Below are positions 24,285 through 35,870 of a stretch of 64,000 nt of DNA, piece by piece; position 1 is the first letter of the stretch, and every line of letters starts with the position of its first letter. A program made the position numbers and the translations under genes. The notes under the pieces were generated by a model that saw only the letters and a program-made list of their open reading frames with translations, was not told the origin of the DNA and did no database searches. The stretch comes from Agmasoma carcini (nom. nud.) (Eukaryota > Microsporidia > Thelohaniidae): contig JAOXFI010000019.1 in the NCBI GenBank assembly GCA_029232285.1, positions 1-64,000 of the forward strand, written 5' to 3'.

Positions 24285-24690
24285 TTATTTGTGCACATTT
24301 GGGTCAATCAGATTGACAAAATTAGCTTGGTGATTAACCTAATTCTAATAACCGTTATAATTATATTTTCAAATGTATCCTGTTAAATATCAGTTATTGT
24401 ATTAGAACCTAAGAAGCTTTTATTGTTATAATCTCTATCAAAGTATCGCTGTTTCTTCCTGGCTTTACCACACAAAATGATTAGCCTATTTTAAGGAATA
24501 ATCCATCTATTACCTTAATACTTAATTGTAAAAAACATCACCAAACATTTTTACGGGTATGCATATGTGTTTCACTAATAACCACTTAGGACCCGGTTTA
24601 ATTAATTGCTATTAACTTTTTTGCTTTATATCAAAAAATCAAAAACCTTAAATATTTTGAAACTGTTTTTACAGATATTTTCATATAATA
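24285..24690 (-). pseudogene. ISXO2/Merlin-type transposase relic, copy 6
   Basis: Minus strand, in order: ISVKTVSKYLRFL (about 24640-24685, helix-turn-helix), KPGPKWLLVKHICIPVK (about 24550-24600, first catalytic block, decayed), and VNHQANFVNLIDPN (about 24290-24345, C-terminal motif). The same blocks with similar spacing are seen in the copy at 12285, so these two form a subfamily. Confidence 0.7.
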
Positions 24691-25254
24691 AAATATTATA
24701 TCATTTAAATTTATTGTATTTTAAATTATAGAATAAAATATATATAAAACAAGATTATATAATTTTATTGATATTAAGTTTATACTTTAAAAATATTTGG
24801 TTTACGCTCAGGGGTTTTATATTTTATAAATGTTTTTATTTCCTTTAAAAATGTAAAACAATTATTCTATTGACAATAATCTTATATCAATAAAACATAT
24901 TTGTTTTTAAATATTCTTATAAATAACTATCTTTTCACTATATAAATTTATAAAATTACTCATTAAACACTGCATATTTTGAAAAAAATATAATGAATGT
25001 ATTATAGAGTATGTTTTCTCTCGAAGTTAGTATTCTAATGTTATATTTAACTAATAATTATTTAAATTTGAAGCCTGAAAATATTGTTGAGCAATTTTTC
25101 CTTTCAAATATCAATAAATCTTTAGAAATTTGTTATGAATTTGCGTATTTTTTGATTTATGAAGTTGATTGGATGAATTAATTTTTATGGTTAAAAACAA
25201 TCTCAAGAAATTTGTTATAACCTCTCATCAAATGTCTATTACATTGACGCTTTT
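24691..25254. other. AT-rich stretch, nothing recognised
   Basis: No signal was found. Confidence 0.4.
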
Positions 25255-25480
25255 TATCTTATGTTAGGTGTAACAATCTCCGTAAGCATGTGCACGTTCC
25301 TTTGATCTGTCATAAGATTAAAGGTATGATTTATGTCAACACAAATATCACCAAACAAAAATTCTGGTTTTCTAAGATATTTCCTTATATTATTTCATCC
25401 TGCAAATATGAGAATTTAATATTTTCATAAACAAAGATCTTCACCACCTATTTTGTCTGAATTCAAAATCTATTTTCGAT
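25255..25480 (-). pseudogene. Possible ISXO2/Merlin transposase C-terminal fragment, copy 7
   Basis: The minus strand reads VDINHTFNLM and RNVHMLTEIVTP (about 25265-25350). This could be a diverged form of the VNHS-x-NFVDP...HTQ-x-IE block. No other family motif was found nearby, so the call is tentative. Confidence 0.4.
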
Positions 25481-25599
25481 AAAAAACTTATCAAAGGTTT
25501 TAAGTATTCCATGAACTTTTATTTCGAGATCCTTAAGAATCTTGCTCAGTCTCACTTTTTGTTCTGTTGTTATAAAACAATATCATCATAAACATATTC

Positions 25600-28158
25600 A
25601 AACTAATTTTGATTTTTTTTAAAAAGTTTAGAAATCACCAATATTAATGAATATCGCAAATTTTATCAAATTTTAAGTGATATTAAAAAAATATTTTTAT
25701 CATAATTGAATGTGCTTAAGAAATTCCACATACACATTGTTTATTGAAAATCAATATTTTTTTCTTTTAATTTGTTAAGAACAAAATCATCAGATCTTGT
25801 AATATATATTCATCATAATACAATATGTAAAATAAAATTTTCTTATATTTAATATAAAATTTGACTCAGTTATCTGGTATACAATAACTAATTATAATTA
25901 TAAATAATATAGATTTAAAGCTCGGATATACAAATATAATTATTAAGATGATGTATATAATATTCAATTTATAAAAACGTTTTCTTTTGAATTTCCCAAT
26001 ATATCATTTATAACCTAAAACTTGAGATGATTATGTGGTAAAAAGACACAGAAATTCTTTTAGTTTTGACTTATTTCAAATATAACTCAAATCTTTTAAA
26101 AACGATTACTTAAATTGTTATAATATATTTTAATAGTATTTGCATACCATTATATAACTAAATGAGAAAAAATATTTTTTGAAAGAGATATATTTAAATT
26201 AAGTTTAATAGTAAAAATTAAAAAATTTAACTTGATTATAGAATCTAATTTTTAAGAAATAGAAAAATCATTAATTTTATTAACATCAAAAACATTTAGA
26301 AAAGATGTAAAAATTACATAAAATTATGTTTGTTTAATAAAAGTATTTTATTATATGAAAGTAAAATATATCAATAATCAACACAATTATAAAATTTAAA
26401 AGAAGTGTAAAAACAAGCGAATTATGTAGTATATTATAAAGAAAAATATTGATAATTTAAATATTATATTCAATATTCTAAAAAATTATATGATAACATA
26501 ATGTCTATTATTGCACAATATATAAAAGAATAAAGTTAATTTATGTAAAATAATATTAAAGAATAATTCAGAATTTATATATTTTTTCAAATTATTTAAT
26601 CATATTAAAAATACAGACAAAATCATTTTTACAACATTAATTTATTATATTAACTCAAGTAAATATGAATAAAGGATAAAGTATAAGAAACTCGATATTT
26701 TTAATTATTTTGGTTTATTTCATAGAGAATCAATTTTTTATATGAACAACATCAATTTATTAAACAAAATTAAAATTGTGTTTAGTGAGAGAAAATTGAA
26801 ATTGAATTTATTTATATATCTAGATCATTGTTCTTTTTCTTCATATATTTTATAAAATGGATAATAAAGATGGTATTACCCTTCTCAGCCAACTTCACAA
26901 AATACTTTAAAAATGAATAGAAGTATAAAAAATACCATGTAGCCACATTGTTTAACCATTATTTTTTTAAAGATTTTTTTGCTTTATACTTGAACTTAAT
27001 TTTTCTTTTTGAAAAATCTCACCACTAACAATTTATTATCATTTTATTTATTAAATATAAAATTTAAGATAAAAACTGAATTTTTGAGTTTGTGGCATAT
27101 TTTCGAACTACTTAAAACATAAAATAATCATTATTAAGGGTGTCTTTATATATTAAAAAAAAATTATGCTTATATTTATAGAGATACATATGTTTTATAA
27201 CAAATAAATGCTACATTGCTAATTAAACACACACTTTATTTTCTAATATTAAATTATACCACAACAATAAATTATGAAATGAAGAATTATTTTCCTTTCT
27301 AGCATATTAATAATATCGGCATTATTATTTCGAATAACTACAAAATTGTTTGGCATTTTTTTACATACATAGGAAAATACTAGATACAGATCTTATATTA
27401 CAAAAGAGAAAAAAATATTATTTAAACCAAGAGAAAAAATTAGCAAATTTTTAAACAATTTTATATTCTTGAATTTTTCTTTCTTTACCAAATAGTATAT
27501 TTGAATTATTAAATACAAAATCTAAAAAAACATCAAAATTATTATTAGCGGAAGTCATATACAAATATTAATATTTTTTAAAGAGTTTCTTTAAAATTTC
27601 TTTACATCTAAGAAATGTGTTTTAGTAAAAGATTGATATACGCAATAAAATTAATGTAAAGACTACAAAATGTTTTAAATAAAAGTTTTTAAATTTTTTG
27701 TGTGTAAAATAAATATTAATTGAAATAATGTAACTACTATAAAATTTTCAATTTCAGCGAAGTCATACAAAAATGCAAAGATAGTTTTAAAACATAATTT
27801 ATATATCATGTAAGTAATTTAATATTTTAAATGAAGTAAAAATATTATAAATACTTTAATATATAAACGGTATATAGTAAAAGTTCATTGATAGTTAATT
27901 TTTAACATTATACTAAACTTAAATATATAAATAGTATATTTTTTATTAACTTAATACTATCATTCAATGTCTTATCATATAAATTATAAGGATAGATTCT
28001 AATCTTTAAGTTAATAAAAGTTAGTTAAATTTAAAATTATAAACATAGAAAATTTCTTAATAAAACCAATCATATTTTTATAATAGTGTAATACCAGTAC
28101 AAAATTATTTAGAAAAAATAAACAAGAATATTAATGTCAAAATTTGTTGTTAAATGTA
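25600..28158. other. 2.5-kb AT-rich stretch without recognisable gene
   Basis: The sequence is nearly pure A/T with no protein motif on either strand. Confidence 0.55.
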
Positions 28159-28990
28159 TGCAAAAGTATGATCCGGACCGAAAAACGCACAATTTATAGT
28201 TTGTCTATGCTCTATCTTTGCTGAGATGGTTTAATAAATGACTTATATTCTTATTGATAGAAATTGAGATATTGTATTATTATTATTTTAATGTTAAATG
28301 TATAAAAGGGCATACCAATTAGAATGAGTAATTAGCATAAGACCGATAAGAAGAAATGCTTTGTACTATACTGCTACAACAATATGATATAACAGTTAAT
28401 TCTAGTCAGGATTATGTATTTAGTTAGATTTGTCTAAAGACTATTTGAGAATATAATATTAGTTTTTGAGATATTTTATTGCATTTATCAATATTGATGA
28501 TTATACACAAAAATGGAATTATTTATATAGACATTTTGAAAATTAAGACTACAAATGGATAATGAAACAAAGAAGGATTAAGTAATAGACTATTTGTTTT
28601 AGAAATAAAAGAATGTTCTAGGAAGTTAAAGAGAGAGGAAAAATAAAAGAAGATGCTTAAGATGTATTTAATTTTTATATTGGTTAAAAAACTTATATCA
28701 AAATTAAGGAATCGGTTGAAATATTATAAGAGTATTGAGTTAGATAATCTAAAATATTAGTAAACAAAAAAATCTAAAAGATAATAGTATAATAATTTTT
28801 GAATTGATCCATAAATATGTTTTATTTTAATTTAAATTGTATGATGTTTAATAAAAAAACAAAGGTTTAAATGAACAAATTTTTTATTGTAAGAAATTAA
28901 GTCATATTTCTAAAGATTTTTTTCTTTAAGAAAAGTGTGGTGTAAAAATAAATATTATTAATTTATTTGTTAAAAATAGATAGTAGAAAT
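28159..28990 (+). mobile_element. Truncated LTR retrotransposon: LTR border plus gag zinc knuckle
   Basis: The stretch begins TGCAAAAGTATGATCCGGAC, which matches the border word shared by the Ty3-like elements at 38656 and 41708 (TGCAAAATGGTCATAT then GTCCGGA), here on the plus strand. Lysine- and glutamate-rich decayed coding sequence follows. At about 28875-28925 it reads NEQIFYCKKLSHISKDF, the remnant of a Gag CCHC zinc knuckle (C-x2-C-x4-H-x4-C). Nothing of pol is left, because the Tc1 relic starts soon after. Confidence 0.6.
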
Positions 28991-29299
28991 ATTTAAAACA
29001 TTTTATTATAATGAGTAAATAGATTTTTTAATGATAAAAAGCAAAAGCAATATATAATATTGAAACCCCGTTAATAACAAAAAAATGCAATTAAATACAT
29101 TAAAAATAAAATAGTTTGAATATTGTGTGTAATCATAATATATTTGGATTTCTAATGATATAAAACTTAATACATTTTTAAGATAATAACATTGTACTAA
29201 ATAGATAACTGACAAGGTGAATTTGCCTATTAGTACTGTATCAGATATATGCAGAAGGTATAAGGATAATGTCACAGTAAACAAAAAATGTGTATCGGA

Positions 29300-29900
29300 G
29301 GCTTTTCAGATTGCAACTATCCATTAAAGAGTTTTTAATTAATTCATCAAAAAACGCGGAATAAAAGTTGAATTTAAATGTAACATCAAATACAAATATA
29401 AGAGAGTGTAAAAAGTATGTTGTTTATCGCAAATTCTTCTGAGTTATGAAAAACTTTTATTAAGATTAAGGCTAAAAAAGAAGAATATATAATGATTACA
29501 CTTGGGATGAAATATTTTTTTCAAATGAATTATCATTTGAATGGTTTGTGAACAACAAACGACAATTTACTGGCAAAAAGCATCTATATCATTAAATCAT
29601 AACCATATTGTACCGACAGTTAAGCACGGTAATAGAAATGTTATAGTTTAGGGTTATTTTGGCTAAAATGGTGTTTAAAAATTAGTTTTGGTAAAAACTT
29701 TTGATATGTTTATTCAAAAATATTAATATTTTAATGAAATAATTAAAAATAGAAAAATTTAGTTAATAAAAAGACAACGATACTAGGAACACTTCTAATC
29801 ATGCAACAATATTTAAAAAAACATATTTGGTCATTTTGTGGTAAATAATCACAAGGTTTTAGATATAAAAAGGTCGATTTATTTTGAGAATTTGAAAGGT
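29300..29900 (+). pseudogene. Tc1/mariner transposase relic
   Basis: The plus strand reads DYTWDEIFFSNELSF (about 29490-29540, where the family has W-x-x-V-x-FSDES, so the first catalytic Asp is replaced by Asn). PTVKHGNRNVIV and GYFG follow (about 29612-29663, the GG-x-x-VMVWG block), then KDNDTRNTSNHATIF (about 29770-29820, the DNA-x-x-HTA block with the second Asp). The C-terminal SPDLNPIE block was not found. Terminal repeats were not identified. Confidence 0.75.
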
Positions 29901-30714
29901 TTAAAGTTATATACACCAAAATCTATTTTTAAAAAATATAAAAACATGAAATCTAAAATAATTGATTGCATCTTTAAGAAATGGAGATACTAAATATTAA
30001 ATTGTTTTTCAAAAATTCTTTTAGGAAAAAAGTGTATATAGTTTATGTCATAAAAATCAATTTTAATAATGATTACACACACCATTCAAAATATAGATAA
30101 ATTATATATTTTTCTTGCATTTATATCTAGTTGTTGGTCATACGAGGTTTTTCGACACTTTAGCTACATAATTAAAAATTTTAATATTAAATATGTAAAA
30201 TGTATATTCAAAAAATAGTAAAATAATATTGGCTGTAAAAACTAAAATAATAGTGTTCATTATATCGTTAGAAATGCAAAAATGGTTAATAAATTTAAAT
30301 ATTTATGAGTAATTAAAAAGTAATAAAACCAGATTGTATACGATTTTAGTACTCAATGGGTTAATTTATTTGTGAAATAAAATTTCAATCTTTGATGATA
30401 ATAAAAATGAAATAAAAATTAGGCTAATAGTTTTAGAGTAATTATATTTGAGAAAATATGTGGCTTCAGTATATTAACAAGAACATTGAAAAATTAAATT
30501 CGAATATATTATTTTGTATACATTTTAATTTACAAATATGATTTTTAAATATAAAGTAAGTTTGTAATATATTTTAATTATTGAAAAATTTTTAAAATAG
30601 TCTTTTAAAAAATCATTTTCTACTCAATTCTTTTTTTTAACTCTTTGGAAAACAAATTTATTAAGATATAACTCAATATATTTTTTTCTTAAATAGTTTT
30701 TAGAATAAATCACT
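29901..30714. other. AT-rich stretch, nothing recognised
   Basis: A possible 3' remainder of the Tc1 relic. No motif was found. Confidence 0.4.
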
Positions 30715-31130
30715 TTTTCATGATGTCCCAAGACTCTATAGTTTGTGTGTATACATCCTGAATTGTGGTGAAATAAAATACTTTGAATGATTTACCGAAT
30801 CATGGTTAGGGTTATCCTGGTCATAAAAAATGACACGTATGCTGGCTATTGATCATTCATGATTTGAGCATTTTCAGCACTGAATTCTTTGATAATATCC
30901 CGAAGTTTTTTATTTCTCTTTCAATTGTATTCAACAATATTTTACACGAAAAACTCTCGAATGCTCCAAACACCTTTACGTCATCAACCAATTGACCCCT
31001 AATGTTATTATTTTTTTCACCAACTGCGTTTCATCAAATTCTACAGTTTGAACCAATCCAATTCTGTAATTCTTAAATTCTTGATGATTTTTCACTAATC
31101 ATTTGTGCAATTTTTACCACACAAGATTTA
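30715..31130 (-). pseudogene. ISXO2/Merlin-type transposase relic, copy 8
   Basis: The minus strand reads VQTVEFDETQLVKK (about 31015-31055, first catalytic Asp-Glu block), GQLVDDVKVFGAFESFSCK (about 30930-30990, the W/KVFG block), and VNHSKYFISPQF then YTQTIESW (about 30728-30797, C-terminal signature). Only small frameshifts separate the blocks. The N-terminal part may extend to about 31450. Confidence 0.82.
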
Positions 31131-32689
31131 AATTTTACAAAAACCTTTATTATCATTAAAACATCAATGATTCTTAAGAATTAGCCCATTTAATCTTTTT
31201 TAAAAATGGTAGAATTCCTACTTCAATTTATTTTTGCAGGTTTTGTAGTAATATCTAAATCTAAACGACTTTGAAGAGTCTGAATTGATCGTTAAAAATA
31301 CATATAAAAATGTTACACTTGGCCTTCTCTTAAAACACCAATTCTAAGCAAAATGTGCTTTAAAGTGTGTTCATTAAGGTAATAGCCTTGGTAAATAGAA
31401 GTATATTCAAAATGATCCAACATAAAAATTAACTAATAGAATAAAAAGATATAAACATGATACAGAATATTTTTATTTTAAAAAATTACAAAATTTGTTT
31501 ATGTCTCTGTCAATAGAATAAAGCCAAACAATCTGTGGAATTTTTATTCTTTTTACACAAAAATATCTAAAAGAAAATAAACCATGATTTTTTTAATTTT
31601 ATAAATTGAGTTACTTTTTAAAAATAAGGAAATACATAATGTTGATGAGCTAAATGTCCATATAAATATAAATTTTAGCATTTTGCAATATACATTATAA
31701 TATAATAAAAATAATTGATTAAATTACATAATAAAATGTAATCACCATAATTACAAAATGAAATTTGAATTTCTTTTTTTTAAAAAAAAGAGAAATAAAT
31801 ATTATTTAAATTTTTGAATTTATAGAATATTTAGTTTTGGATATGAATTTTTAACTTATCAGATCACTTCTAGAAAAGAATTAATTTTTATTTTTTTATG
31901 ATGGAACTTTATGCGGTAATACAAAATAACAATGCCAAATCGGGTAAATTTGTTAGTTCAGAAAATTGAATTATTTAGGTTGAAGTGGAATAATTATCTA
32001 AGCGGAAAAATGACCAATCACGTAGAGTCAGACCAAATATAATCTTTGGTGGGTTTTGTAGAACCCATAAAACGTTTAGATATGTCAAAATCAATAAATT
32101 CAAAAATATCATTAAAAGAAGCAATTGAGAAAGTATTATTTATTAATGACACCCAAATATTGTTTTTTACTTTTATTTCTCTAGTCAATAACGAATTAAA
32201 AAGCCCTTTTTTGTTAATTTAAATGATAAGATTAGATTCGCTGATCCCAACAATCGCAATATTCATACCCAGAATGTTGTTAGAGTTTATATAAAAAGTT
32301 TAAATGAGAAAAAATATTTAAAAACTCATAATAATGTCTTTAATTTATCAAAGTTTTTATTTCGCTACGAAATAAAAAGTAAACAACGACATGAAATATT
32401 TCAATTACTTTTAAATAACATTTCTAATTTTTAATTTTTTTATAAGTAAAAATTTCACATACTATTTTCTCGCCTTAAAGGAACTTTAACTCATGCCAAA
32501 AATTGAATATTTCTATATTGTACAGATAAACTTATTTATAAAGAAATATATTCGATAGTGGTTCTCTGAGGCATTTTGAGAAAGATTTAAATTATAATGT
32601 TGAATCAAAATAATAATAAAAGTGTGAAGTTAGTTACAGCTGAGAAGGTTTATAATTCTTTAGATTTTGTATGATTTATTTTTAATGAT
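31131..32689. other. AT-rich stretch, nothing recognised
   Basis: It may include decayed gag/protease of the pol fragment that follows, but no motif was seen. Confidence 0.4.
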
Positions 32690-33460
32690 TTTACGAAGAT
32701 GGGTGCATATCCATTACCAAATATTGAATATGTAGAACATTTATTAATATTTTCAAATTTCAATATCAGATAGTGCTATCACTAATCCACTACTGAAGAA
32801 AATACATTGGTAAAATTATTTTGCGATCATGAGTGGTTCATACGAATAAAACTGCATTCTGGCTAGTTAACTATCTTTAATAAATCAAATTGATATAATT
32901 AAAATAAATATTATTAAAAATTGTCTTAGATATTTTTAAAAATGCAAATTTTGTACAAATGATGAAGATTCAATTTTACAAGAGTAAGGTTGAATAATTG
33001 GGACATATAATATCATTCGAAATCTTTTAACTCAAAATAAAAAAATAGAATTAATTGCTAAATTTGAAATACCAAATTATAAGAGAAAAATTAACGTATT
33101 ATAGTGTACTACTTCCGCATTACAAAAATATTATTGATAATTTAAATGTAAGATTGACATTTTTATTTATTTATAAATAAAGATAATTTAAAGTGAAGAT
33201 GTGGTGTAGTATAAAAAAATGTTAAAGGATATTTGAATAAACATATTACTAAATATGTTTAATACTAATTAACTTTTTTAAGAATAGATTTATGTAGAGG
33301 AGAATATATCTAAAGCAGAACAATTGTAAAAATAATTTATTTTTATTCTCTTATGTTTAATTAGATCAATCAAATTATAATACAATGGAACAAGAGGTCT
33401 TCAGAATATTTAAAAACGATAATCATTTTAGAAATTACTAATTTGGTTAAAATTTACAAA
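32690..33460 (+). pseudogene. Second Ty3/Gypsy pol relic (RT and RNase H)
   Basis: The plus strand reads YPLPNIEYVEHLLIFSNFNI (from about 32710; Ty3 RT has YP-x-P-x-I...L...FS-x-x-D). EENTLVKLFCDHEWFIRI follows, and then a decayed palm. LGHIISFE (about 33000-33025) is the conserved FLGH-x-IS block, and NYNTMEQEVFRIFKNDNHFR (about 33375-33435) is the RNase H Y-x-x-x-EKE...HFR-YL block. No LTR was identified. It is a separate, more decayed copy than the element at 6259. Confidence 0.72.
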
Positions 33461-33989
33461 GATTTAAGAGTTTTAATTTGAAATATTTTACGAAAAGGTG
33501 GTTAAATCGTGATAATATATATTATTGTTAGATATATAGACAAAAATCACAGTATACCATTTCCAGGAGAAATGGGAAAACAAGAATAATAATGTACTAA
33601 AATTTTAACATGTTTAATTTTGAAAATGAATTTGCATTGATTAAGAATAATGTTAAAAATGTTTGTAAAGCAAAGAAAAAAAGTAATAATACAAAGAATT
33701 ATATGATGTAATATTTGTAACAGTTTTTAAAGAAGTTAAATATTCTCGCTCGGTTGGTAATATTGCTTTTATTTGCTATTGAACCAATTATTGTAACTAT
33801 TTGAAAAGAAATGGTGTAAGAATTAATGTTTTTCTTGATATTTAAAACACCATTACGCAAGACAATCATTTTATTTTTTTGATGATTTGAAAATGTTCAC
33901 AAGCCATGATTATTATCAAACCTTATTTGTCTAAGGGTTGTGCAAATAAAAAATATAAATAAATTTAGGTGAAAAATTAGAAATTAATT

Positions 33990-34385
33990 TTGATATATAC
34001 TCAATTTTTTAAGTGCCTCTGGTATTTTTAAAAAATTGATGAATCTACGTTTAAATACAAACAAAAATATCATAGGAGAAGATTACCAAACGAAGAATGG
34101 TCGTTGTTTTGTATTGCGAAGATACATCACATTCAGCCTCAAAATATTTTGTCAAATTAGTGACAAATAGAAGTACAGCTATTCTTTTAGCTATAATAAG
34201 TAATGTGTGCAGAGAAGGTTTAATAATGTGAGATAATGAATTGTGTAGCTATATTCATAATTATGATCTAAATCTTTCTCATTCAACCACAGCTTAAATT
34301 CCGTCAATCCGATTAATGGCTTTCATACTCTAAACATTAAATCTTTATGGAACAAATTAAAAAGAAATTGAAGATATGAAAGGGG
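33990..34385 (+). pseudogene. ISXO2/Merlin-type transposase relic, copy 9
   Basis: The plus strand reads KIDESTFKYKQKYHRRRLPN (about 34030-34090), the complete first catalytic block with IDES and K-x-H-x-GR. YCEDTSHSASKYFVKLVTNR follows (about 34110-34170), and NGFHTLNIKSLWNKLKRN lies at about 34315-34370 (the HTQ-x-IE-x-W block). Frameshifts occur between the pieces. Together with the copy at 13235 it is the best-preserved first block of the family here. Confidence 0.83.
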
Positions 34386-34864
34386 TTTATCCCTTTTATA
34401 GAATCCTATTTACTTGAGTAGATGTGAAAATAATATTACAAAAAAGGAATTTAGTTTTTTCTGATTATATATATAGTATATTTCAATATATATATTCATA
34501 TGTGAAAAAATGTACTAAATCCAAAATTTAAAATATATTATTATACTCTGAACAATAAATAATTATATAGATAAAGTTATTTTTTAGAAAAATAAGATTT
34601 AATTAATAAAGAACATATAGCTTATATATTTAAAAAAAATAAAAATTAAAAAATAGTTTCATGTTTTAAAATCATTTTAATTTTTATCATCTATGCTCTA
34701 AATTTAAATATTTTATTATATTTGTGTCGTTTAGATCGTATTAATGGGAAAGTTTAATGAAATACAAAACTCAAAAATAAAAAAAATAAGTTGTACATAG
34801 TATGTTTATATTATATATGAAAAAAATATAAGAAATGGAACAAATGACGATTGGAAAATATTAA

Positions 34865-35870
34865 AATTTTACCTTATAGGGTGAGCCAGATACTTTCTAA
34901 AAAGAAAATTCGAGCATAAATTATGTCGTAAATCATAGCTTCATATGAAACATAATGAGATTGGTTTGATTTAGTAATGAAACTATATATTTCATTATCA
35001 ACCGTGCATCGTTGTGTTTCAAAAGGCGATAAACTAGATTTACGTGGAGAGACGCGGTTTAAAAATGAGAAGCGAACATATTGAATTAAATGTGACAATA
35101 ATTGATAACAACGCCAGGATAACACTTAATGGTATACAAATATTTTTTGAAAACTTTACAATAGGGAAATTGACCATTGGAAGATACTTATATAGGTAGC
35201 TATATACCTTGGAAAAGGTGCACTATGAACCAGAAAATCATACATTGATGAAAATAAAGAGAAAAAGTATAGTGAAAAATATTTAGATTTTTCTGAGAAT
35301 TGAGATGTTTTATACTAGATCAGTAAAAAGAACAAGAAGAGTGCTTGTGATAGTAGATAAAAAAGGGAAAACATTTATGTTATAAATGCAATTAGTTTCA
35401 TGGGATTAATCTATAATGGAGTAAAGCGTGGGTATTTGAAAAACTAAATGCACAGGAATGGGTATATAATTGTCTACGAGAAAGCAAGAGAATATATGGG
35501 GTACCAGCTGTATTAGTGATTGATAATGTACCAGCAGACTCAAAAATGAAAATGATATGCGATGAGTCGGTATTCTCAAAAGATAATGCTCTCTGATTAG
35601 GTCCATATAGCCCAATGCTTAACCCAATTGAAAATATTTGGAGTAGCTAAAAAAACGGATAAAGACAAGTATGGTAATGATAATCGCAGAAGTATTAGAA
35701 TATGAAAATATTATAGTATCAGTGCGAGAGTATATAACCGAGTTTTTAGAGTCTGGAATTAATGGATCTTTATTTGAAGTAACGAACATCGAATGTTCTA
35801 ATGTGATAGCAGCACTTAGGGTAAAATGTTTGCGGTTTTAAACAAAAAATTACACGAAAGGGGAATAGAT
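34865..35870 (+). pseudogene. IS630/DDE_3-type transposase relic, copy B
   Basis: The plus strand reads MKLYISLSTVHRCVSKGDK (about 34978-35035, the S-x-STV-R-x-L helix-turn-helix end). VYVINAISFMGLIYNGVKRG follows (about 35375-35440), then VLVIDNVPADSKMK (about 35515-35555, the DN-x-x-x-H block with its Asp) and LGPYSPMLNPIENIWS (about 35598-35645, the LPPYSP-x-LNPIE block, in which the catalytic Glu is kept). It spans about 1 kb, close to full length. The open frames on the minus strand here (34874-35125, 35406-35615) are shadows. Confidence 0.82.
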
